IMG/VR virus record: IMGVR_UViG_3300006109_000033
Coordinates: 1-25,788 of that record
Source of the DNA: a virus
Reading direction: 5' to 3' (one strand)
DNA: 25,788 nucleotides
Every line of letters begins with the position of its first letter. The stretch's first letter is position 1. The notes under the pieces were generated by a model. It was not told the origin of the DNA. It ran no database searches and saw only the letters and a list, made by a program, of their open reading frames with translations. This document shows, piece by piece, positions 15,403-21,168 of this stretch. Both the position numbers and the translations under genes were made by a program.

Positions 15403-15981
15403 TTAGATAGCGTTAGAAACAGCGATAAACTGAGGTTTAGAGATTTGTATACGAACGATTGTATACGCATCACCCCAAGCATTATCAACATAGGGAGCCA
15501 AATCAACAACACGCATTTGGCCATTGTTACCTGAGCCTACTGCAGAAGCAGAGCCAAGGGTACATTGGGACAAACCAGTAGTTGTAGAACCAGCGGTGAG
15601 ATTGGTAAAGTTATACTCATTACCAACTGAGGTCTGAGCCATAGAGCCATCAGCTTGAATTTCATAAACGATTTGTTGGTCGTTGTAGAAGTAAGCGATG
15701 ATGCTACCTGCAATAGCGGTAGTGCTTGCTGGCCAATAGTTAGAAACACGACGGCGACCAGTTGTATCTGTCCACTCAACACCTTGGAATGAACCAGAGA
15801 ATGCTTCGGTAGAAGTTACAGGCTGAATAACACCATTGTTTGCGTAATACTCGACGGGTTGACCCTTCAAAATGTTTGAAGCGTAGCCCGATGGGATACC
15901 ATTTGCTAATGCCTGTGCACGTTCCAAGCCTGTTGGAAAGAATGCAGGGCGCAAGCCAAATGGAGCGGAAATAGCTGACAT
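15403..15981 (-). CDS. Capsid decoration-like structural protein
   Basis: 192 residues from the ATG at 15981. The longer reading from 16032 adds 17 residues without a good ribosome site; AAGGAG six bases before 15981 decides. The protein starts MSAISAPFGLRPAFFPTG and has SGYASNILKGQPVEYYANNG, FQGVEWTDTTGRRRVSNYWP, IIAYFYNDQQIVYEIQADGS, then YVDNAWGDAYTIVRIQ. I recall this pattern from structural proteins encoded next to major capsid genes, but no family name. Its stop overlaps the capsid ribosome site, so the two are co-transcribed and coupled. Decoration of the shell is inferred from position; a head-completion role is possible. Confidence 0.75.
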   Translation of the reverse strand: MSAISAPFGLRPAFFPTGLERAQALANGIPSGYASNILKGQPVEYYANNGVIQPVTSTEAFSGSFQGVEWTDTTGRRRVSNYWPASTTAIAGSIIAYFYNDQQIVYEIQADGSMAQTSVGNEYNFTNLTAGSTTTGLSQCTLGSASAVGSGNNGQMRVVDLAPYVDNAWGDAYTIVRIQISKPQFIAVSNAI

Positions 15982-15987
15982 AGTTTG

Positions 15988-15993
15988 CTCCTT
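15988..15993 (-). promoter_or_regulatory. Ribosome binding site fixing the decoration-protein start
   Basis: AAGGAG on the minus strand with six bases (CAAACT) to the ATG at 15981. The upstream in-frame ATG at 16032 has no comparable site, so this places translation initiation at residue 18 of the longest frame. Confidence 0.75.
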
Positions 15994-16095
15994 AAAGCGG
16001 TTAATAGGATTTTGGTTTTTAGCTTTGTTCAAAGCCGACTTGGCAAAATCACATTTAGCGCGATTTTAAGGGTGCCTCTACTTCTAATTTAGACT

Positions 16096-16114
16096 AAGCT
16101 GCGTGAAGCAACTT
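16096..16114 (-). promoter_or_regulatory. Stem-loop near the 5' end of the capsid transcript
   Basis: On the minus strand AAGTTGC, loop TTCAC, GCAGCTT form seven pairs with one G-T. It starts about twelve bases after the TATAAT at 16132-16127, so it would lie at the very start of the mRNA, where such hairpins can slow RNA decay. That role is inference. Confidence 0.4.
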
Positions 16115-16126
16115 GAATTTGAAAGA

Positions 16127-16155
16127 ATTATAGCTCAATTTTGGAATAGTTAAAA
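16127..16155 (-). promoter_or_regulatory. Sigma70-like promoter of the decoration/capsid unit
   Basis: TTTTAA (16155-16150), 17-base spacer ending TTGAGC, perfect TATAAT (16132-16127), on the minus strand. It lies in the only gap of about 200 bases in this gene-dense window and 146 bases before the decoration gene. It shares boxes and spacing with the site at 6935-6907. The remainder of the gap (15982-16187) holds the two stem-loops listed and no other gene that I can see. Confidence 0.55.
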
Positions 16156-16179
16156 TTTTATTTTTAACTACCCCAAAAT
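16138..16179. repeat. Long imperfect inverted repeat overlapping the capsid promoter
   Basis: Outer arms ATTTTGG (16138-16144) and CCAAAAT (16173-16179), two mismatched bases on each side, inner arms TAGTTAAAA (16147-16155) and TTTTAACTA (16162-16170), loop of six. Sixteen pairs in all. One inner arm contains the -35 box of the promoter, so it could be an operator. As an RNA it lacks a T run and is a poor terminator. Confidence 0.5.
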
Positions 16180-16187
16180 CTACTCAA

Positions 16188-16724
16188 TTACTCAAATAAT
16201 GGAGCTTGACGGCTGAGGTCAAATTCCATACCATCTCCTTCAATTTGACCAAGGCGTTTTCCGTTGGAATCCTTAGCGTTGAGGAGTTGTTCCTGTTGAA
16301 CTTTGATCTTTGTTTGCTCATCCATTGGGGCATCATGGTGCATTTCACGCATAATGTCTTGATAAACCTCAAGAGGAATCTTATAAGCAAGCATTTCATT
16401 AACAGCGATAAAGCCTTCATGCTCACCAGACTTGATTTTCAAATGATCGTAACCTGAAGGCAAGTCATCCAGAGTAACTGGAGTGTAACCCATTCTCAAA
16501 CGCTTATGAATTGGGTCATACTGGTTAGTAGTTGAAAGCCAGCATGTGTGAAATCCAGGAATCTCAGGGAGCGTCGGTAACGCTTCTTGAAACCACTCAG
16601 AACGGAACATACGGCGACGTTCTTCTGAAGATGCCATAGAATCAGCAGGGTTAGCACGTGTATCATCACCACCGCGACTCTCACGACCTGCGGTTGTATT
16701 CTTTTTTAAACGATTGTCAGTCAT
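16188..16724 (-). CDS. Head-region protein of unknown function
   Basis: 178 residues, soluble. The N-terminus is charged and probably disordered (ESRGGDDTRANPADSMASSE). A core then has RMFRSEWFQEALPTLPEIPG, FHTCWLSTTNQYDPIHKRLR, MGYTPVTLDDLPSGYDHLKI and EGFIAVNEMLAYKIPLEVYQ. Residues 120-160 are helical and Gln/Lys-rich. I associate the PGFHTCWLSTTNxxDPIxKR pattern with phage genes just before the capsid gene but know no function. It may aid head assembly. It starts two bases after the scaffold-like gene stop and is the last gene before the capsid promoter. Confidence 0.65.
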   Translation of the reverse strand: MTDNRLKKNTTAGRESRGGDDTRANPADSMASSEERRRMFRSEWFQEALPTLPEIPGFHTCWLSTTNQYDPIHKRLRMGYTPVTLDDLPSGYDHLKIKSGEHEGFIAVNEMLAYKIPLEVYQDIMREMHHDAPMDEQTKIKVQQEQLLNAKDSNGKRLGQIEGDGMEFDLSRQAPLFE

Positions 16725-16726
16725 AA

Positions 16727-17683
16727 TTAACCTCTATTCTTTTGTTGACGGTCATAATCAGCAAAACGCTTGATCATTTTTTGGCGAGCCTCAGGATTAT
16801 CCCAAGCACCTGCCTCTTTCATTGCTGCAACACGCTCTGGACTAATCCTGAATTCATTGGATTTTGTAGTCGCAGTAGACTCCCTGCCTGAACTAGTCAT
16901 TACTGAACGTGGACGTGCAGTTTGCTTTGCAGCTTGACTTTGTTTAGGAACGTAACGAGCCATACGGTCACTTAATTCATCCCAGTAATCTTCAGTTGAA
17001 GGGTCATATCCTTCATCTGTCAATTTTTTGTCAATGATTTGAGCCATTTGGGATTCTTCGTTATTACCGTGTGGGTCGTACCATGGATTATCTTCCATCC
17101 AATCAGCTGCCATTTTTTGCACCATAGGGTCAGGTACTTGAATGTTCTGCTGCTGGGGTTGAGTCATCTGACGAGTAGCATTTGCCTTTACGTTTTCTAG
17201 GGATTCTAGTTTGCGCTTGGCTTCATACCACAGTTCTTGAGCACGTGTTACGCCTTGACCGTCATTTTGACCGACTGCCTCGGTAAGTTTCATTTTTGCG
17301 TACTCTACTTGAACTCCTGCGTCATCAATCGCTTTATCAATCCGCGCTAATTCTGCTCCTGAAGTCTTCTTTTCAACAGCCGCAAGGCGATTGGCGAGGG
17401 CTTCATTCTGCTTTTTTAGTGCATTAATCAGAGAGCTGGATTCTTTTGCTTTTTCCCTGTGAAGTTGCTTCTTTAGACGACGTTCTTCCCGACGGGCTTC
17501 ACGAATTTTCTCTCGTTCTTCAGCATCGGCAGAATTATCGCCATCATTAGCGTCATCATTTTGATGATCATCCGCTTTTACGTCTTGCGGATTGTCTTCT
17601 CCTTCAGGTAGCAATACCGCTGCGCCACCGTCTTGTAATTCTTCTACCGCTAATTGCGCTTCCATCTTATCAGTTGGATTCAT
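16727..17683 (-). CDS. Probable scaffolding protein
   Basis: 318 residues. The first 52 residues are very acidic (DHQNDDANDGDNSADAEERE at 39-58). A strongly charged coiled-coil follows, about 53-165 (REKIREARREERRLKKQLHR, then INALKKQNEALANRLAAVEK). The C-terminal part has MAADWMEDNPWYDP, GYDPSTEDYWDELSDRMARY and a basic end (RISPERVAAMKEAGAWDN, then KMIKRFADYDRQQ). Acidic, coiled-coil proteins with a basic C-terminal capsid-binding end between portal and capsid genes are usually internal scaffolds that shape the prohead. No protease motif is visible. A clear AAAGGAA site precedes the ATG. Confidence 0.7.
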   Translation of the reverse strand: MNPTDKMEAQLAVEELQDGGAAVLLPEGEDNPQDVKADDHQNDDANDGDNSADAEEREKIREARREERRLKKQLHREKAKESSSLINALKKQNEALANRLAAVEKKTSGAELARIDKAIDDAGVQVEYAKMKLTEAVGQNDGQGVTRAQELWYEAKRKLESLENVKANATRQMTQPQQQNIQVPDPMVQKMAADWMEDNPWYDPHGNNEESQMAQIIDKKLTDEGYDPSTEDYWDELSDRMARYVPKQSQAAKQTARPRSVMTSSGRESTATTKSNEFRISPERVAAMKEAGAWDNPEARQKMIKRFADYDRQQKNRG

Positions 17684-17703
17684 ACTAGTTTTCCTTTCAA
17701 AAC

Positions 17704-18126
17704 TTAAATGAAGGCTTTGATAGCTCGGGGATCTCCCGTTATCTTGCCGATTAGTTCATGATCATTAAAGAACGTAAACAGTGCTTTACCCTTTAGACCA
17801 TTTTCATCCGTGTAGTCTACTTCCCATCTGTCCCCGCCCCACTTAATAACACGGACATAATCACCGACTTCGCACCATGCACCTTCTGGCCAGTCTTCAT
17901 TACTGTCGCGTTTTTTAAATGCGATTGGTCCCACGGCTAATACCTTGCCGACTTGGGTGTTCCACTTTTCAGTTTCTTTGGTTTCTTCAGGCAGGAGGAT
18001 TCCAGCACTGGACATTTTCTCTTTGACGGCGCGTAATTGAACTAATATACGTGCCCCTAGAGGTTTGATCATGGGATCAACTTGAGGGAATGCTTCATCT
18101 AACGTCTGCTCTACATCAAAAGTCAT
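17704..18126 (-). CDS. GroES-like co-chaperonin
   Basis: 140 residues against about 97 in bacterial GroES. The core starts near 21 with PLGARILVQL, followed by the mobile loop at 36-52 (KMSSAGILLPEETKETE). ILL at 43-45 matches the hydrophobic tripeptide that docks to GroEL. Then VGKVLAVGP (59-67), EVGDYVRV (86-93) and FNDHELIGKI near the end fit the GroES beta-barrel. Extra residues lie at the N-terminus (1-20) and around 71-83. Phages such as T4 (gp31) make their own co-chaperonin so that host GroEL can fold their capsid protein; its place just before scaffold and capsid genes suits that. AGGAGA lies before the ATG. Confidence 0.85.
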   Translation of the reverse strand: MTFDVEQTLDEAFPQVDPMIKPLGARILVQLRAVKEKMSSAGILLPEETKETEKWNTQVGKVLAVGPIAFKKRDSNEDWPEGAWCEVGDYVRVIKWGGDRWEVDYTDENGLKGKALFTFFNDHELIGKITGDPRAIKAFI

Positions 18127-18140
18127 GCGACTCTCCTATT

Positions 18141-18158
18141 AAAAGCGCCATACGGCGC
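18141..18158 (-). terminator. Short terminator-like hairpin before the GroES-like gene
   Basis: GCGCC, loop GTAT, GGCGC, then TTTTAAT on the minus strand. The stem has only five pairs, but all are GC, and the T run follows at once. It is placed eight bases past the stop of the 62-residue gene. Probably leaky. Confidence 0.45.
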
Positions 18159-18166
18159 GGGTTGTA

Positions 18167-18355
18167 CTACAAATCCTTTTCTGATTCTTGCATTAGTTGA
18201 TCGATCATAATCAAGACTTCACCAAGTCCCATATTCTGACCAACTAAACGATGATAGCTTTCTATATTGATTGCTCCACCATCAGCAAGAGAAAGGGCGA
18301 TTTCAAGTCGCCGATTCTTTATCAAGCCGATTAAGTCTCCGATATTAACGCCCAC
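18167..18355 (-). CDS. Small helical protein, unknown function (GTG start)
   Basis: 62 residues, MGVNIGDLIGLIKNRRLEIA, LSLADGGAINIESYHRLVGQ, then LGEVLIMIDQLMQESEKDL. Probably two or three helices, no cysteine or membrane segment. The start is GTG at 18355, since the next ATG would remove two thirds of the protein. It overlaps the end of the 74-residue gene by 11 bases. The AAAGGCGG that encodes KKGG there sits eight bases before the GTG and may serve as its ribosome site. No family recognised, but the pattern is of the small phage proteins found near portals. Confidence 0.6.
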   Translation of the reverse strand: MGVNIGDLIGLIKNRRLEIALSLADGGAINIESYHRLVGQNMGLGEVLIMIDQLMQESEKDL

Positions 18356-18569
18356 GTGCTGCGCCGCCTTTTTTCATTGTAGCGATGCGCGGCTTACCCG
18401 TCAACATGTTTGGTTTGAGCGGGCTACCTTTAGCTGGCAGGTTTGCCACTTTAGATTCAGCTACCGCGCCACCATTAGCGTACTTCTTTACTTTACCGCC
18501 TTTTTTCATTACGTTACCTTCGGTAACTCCCATTGCCATTTTCTTATGGGCGTTGATTGCTTCAGACAT
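18345..18569 (-). CDS. Small basic protein with Gly-Gly motif
   Basis: 74 residues, MSEAINAHKKMAMGVTEGNV, then MKKGGKVKKYANGG at 21-34, a Pro/Lys stretch (LPAKGSPLKPNMLTGKPR), and MKKGGAARGR at the end. The motif is the same as in the His-rich protein and in the C-terminal part of the 936-residue protein. Highly basic, no membrane segment. Starts eight bases inside the end of the portal gene, with AAGGAG six bases before the ATG. Function unknown; capsid or DNA association is inferred from charge and place. Confidence 0.7.
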   Translation of the reverse strand: MSEAINAHKKMAMGVTEGNVMKKGGKVKKYANGGAVAESKVANLPAKGSPLKPNMLTGKPRIATMKKGGAARGR

Positions 18570-21168
18570 TTGATTCTCCTTGAGGTTGTTGAGTTACTGC
18601 TTGCTGTTGGATTGCTGCTTGTTGAGCTTGTTGCTCTGCCTGCTGCATAGCTTGCAGGTGTTCTTGATTCGCTAATTGGGCTTCATGCGCACGTTCGGCT
18701 TCGGCTTGCTTAGCTTCGAATTGTTTTTCAATAGTCATTGTCGCTGCGTCGTTAGTTAGCTTAGCAGTTTCAATTTGCTGAGTGCTTACGATGCTAGCTT
18801 CCTTCTCTTGAGCGTCTTGATTCTGCTTTTGCGCTTTCAATTCTAAATCAGCTTTGTCGTAAGCAGCCTTGCGTTGAGTTTCCGCCATTGCTGCATCGCC
18901 CATAACCTTGACCTGCGCCATGACGTTCGGGTCGGTAGGCATTTGAGGTTGCTGTTGTAAGCCTTTGAGCATCTGAAGCATCTGTTGAATACCATTAGCT
19001 ACGTCCGAAAGCTGCTGTTTAGAGTCTGCATGAACGTGCTCAGTAGAAGCCGCGAGTAGTTTCTGCGCCTCAGCCATGATTGGTTGCACTTTGAGAACGT
19101 CAAAATGCTTACCGAGTGCCGCGCTAGTGTAACCATCGCACTGCTTGAGGTACCAGAGAGTTAAATGCTGCTTCAAATGTTCAAGACATGCAGGGATGAA
19201 CGTAGGTGCGACAATCGGGTTAGAACCAAAGATTGGGTCTTGAGCGTAATTCAAATGAGACAGGAAGTGAGCGATGTGATCCTGCGCGGGGAATGCGCCG
19301 ACAGGCTTACCGAGCGTCATAGATACGTTCTCCAACGCTGGGTTCATATCTTCTACTTCATGTGGATCTGGCAGTACGCCGTTGACGTCAGGAATCTTGA
19401 TCTGTTTGAGGATGCGCTTCTCAACTTCTAAGCGATTGTACAGGTCAGGATTAGACTGAGCACGAGCTGCGAGGGTTTGAATCTGCGCATAGCGTTGTGA
19501 CTCAGCAAAAATATGCGGGTCAGAAACAGGAATGATATCCGTGTTACGCTCAAAATCATCTTTAGTGACTCCGAGTTCTTGAGCCATGTCATTCTTGGAA
19601 TACTCATCCATGTACCAGCGGTTAAGACGAGCGAGTATCATCAAAACTTTTTTCTGTGATTCGTGCAGTCTAGCATGTACCGAGCTAAACACTACTGAAC
19701 CTTGCTCAATCAGGGCTTGGGCAGTACCGACAGGCATAGTATTACTTGCGTCAGCAATTTTTTCTTCACTCGTGGAGACTACACCTTTTGCAGCGGCATC
19801 TAACCAACCCAATAATTGGAACAAAACAGGACTAGGTTGATTGAAAGGCACAGGCATTGCAATCTTACGAATGTCATCTACTCCTGGAGCACCTTCAATC
19901 TCAGAAACCTGAGTAGGCTCTATGGTCGTTGATTGACCTGAGATTTTTGCTCCCTTGAGTTTGAGCATTGTGGGGGCGGTGTTAATGTGCGCGGAGTCGA
20001 GCAGAGCGCGTAATGCACCAGTAAGAGCAGCAGATAACCCACCAATAAGATGAGGTAAGCCAATAGCATAAGCACCACGCCAAGGTATGAATTTAAACTC
20101 AATAATCCAGTCCAGCTTACTGAGGGTATCATCACCATCCTCCCAATTTCGATAGAGTCCAACTACAGTACGCTCGTTCTCATCAATCATCATGATGTAC
20201 GGAGCACGTTCACCTTTAGAGAAGTCATCAGCTTCTAATTCTAACCATGTCGCAATATGGTAAACACGACGGATACCGTCAATGTTGTCAGCTTGAGACT
20301 TACGACCTTCAATCTTATTGTTTGCTTTTTCAGCTTTGCTTTCTTCTGGCTCTTGAGAGGCACGGAAGATGTCTGTGTCAATGTAAAGACCAGATGAAAC
20401 ACGTAACTCATATTCCTCTTGAGTTATGTCTTGCACCTCGGTTACGCGTTGGGCAGTGTAAAAGTTACCAGCGGCGAACGGAAGATAAATATTATCAATC
20501 GGGACGAACTCAGCGCGTGGGCGTTTCTGCTGCGCATCATGCCACATCTTGAGGTACTGACTACCCCCGAGTGGGAGTTGTGAGGTTAATTGTTCTTCCT
20601 CATCTCTAAACTCAGGAATCTGCTCAGTAAGTTGCCAATTCATATAATCACGCTTACGCTCTGCTTTAGAGACTTTTTGCTCGCTAGCTTCGCCAATAAT
20701 CTTTGTACGTACTGGTCCGTCAGGTGGGAATAATTCCTTAATCGCCCGAGCCGAGAAGTCAACACAGGACTCCGCCATGACTGGGTGAACGACCTTACTA
20801 GCACCTTGAAACTGAGCACCACCAGGAGCATCATGCCCTAAGCCTGTTCTACGCAAGCCTTCTTCATACTGTTTGTCTCTGTCCTCGCGAGCTTCTTTAT
20901 CTTTCTCGATTAAGTCAAGATACTTTAATCCTAAGCTCGCAGTGTCCCATGAGTCAAGAGTGTCTGCTAGGTTCTCATAGAAGTCTGGGGACTCATCTGG
21001 TCCTTTAGTAGTCAAGCGTACAATAGCTGAGCCGTCTTCCTGCTCTTCTACCTCGGACTCTTCTTCTGGAATGTCAAATATAGAATCCTCATCATCTTGA
21101 GAAGCAGGCTCACCGTTTAAAGGGGCGATGTGGCGATCGTATTCTTGTTCGATTGGCATTTCAGGCAT
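18562..21168 (-). CDS. Portal protein
   Basis: 868 residues, larger than the 725 of the P22 portal. The acidic N-terminus (to about 60) is followed by DTASLGLKYLDLIEKDKEAR, GGAQFQGASKVVHPVMAESC and RAIKELFPPDGPVRTKI, a wing/stem region (LDWIIEFKFIPWRGAYAIGL, PHLIGGLSAALTGALRALLD at 371-390), and NTMPVGTAQALIEQGSVVFS (477-496), all fitting P22-type portals. Residues 525-700 are helical. The end from about 720 is a Gln/Ala/Glu-rich coiled coil ending QQAQQAAIQQQAVTQQPQ, like the barrel extension of podovirus portals. The portal forms the dodecameric DNA gate and packaging-motor dock. The start overlaps the upstream gene in TAATG. Confidence 0.85.
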   Translation of the reverse strand: MPEMPIEQEYDRHIAPLNGEPASQDDEDSIFDIPEEESEVEEQEDGSAIVRLTTKGPDESPDFYENLADTLDSWDTASLGLKYLDLIEKDKEAREDRDKQYEEGLRRTGLGHDAPGGAQFQGASKVVHPVMAESCVDFSARAIKELFPPDGPVRTKIIGEASEQKVSKAERKRDYMNWQLTEQIPEFRDEEEQLTSQLPLGGSQYLKMWHDAQQKRPRAEFVPIDNIYLPFAAGNFYTAQRVTEVQDITQEEYELRVSSGLYIDTDIFRASQEPEESKAEKANNKIEGRKSQADNIDGIRRVYHIATWLELEADDFSKGERAPYIMMIDENERTVVGLYRNWEDGDDTLSKLDWIIEFKFIPWRGAYAIGLPHLIGGLSAALTGALRALLDSAHINTAPTMLKLKGAKISGQSTTIEPTQVSEIEGAPGVDDIRKIAMPVPFNQPSPVLFQLLGWLDAAAKGVVSTSEEKIADASNTMPVGTAQALIEQGSVVFSSVHARLHESQKKVLMILARLNRWYMDEYSKNDMAQELGVTKDDFERNTDIIPVSDPHIFAESQRYAQIQTLAARAQSNPDLYNRLEVEKRILKQIKIPDVNGVLPDPHEVEDMNPALENVSMTLGKPVGAFPAQDHIAHFLSHLNYAQDPIFGSNPIVAPTFIPACLEHLKQHLTLWYLKQCDGYTSAALGKHFDVLKVQPIMAEAQKLLAASTEHVHADSKQQLSDVANGIQQMLQMLKGLQQQPQMPTDPNVMAQVKVMGDAAMAETQRKAAYDKADLELKAQKQNQDAQEKEASIVSTQQIETAKLTNDAATMTIEKQFEAKQAEAERAHEAQLANQEHLQAMQQAEQQAQQAAIQQQAVTQQPQGESNV

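Noticed and set aside
15982-16032. 17-residue N-terminal extension of the decoration-like protein
   Set aside because: The internal ATG at 15981 has an ideal AAGGAG six bases upstream and begins the conserved-looking sequence; the upstream ATG has none.
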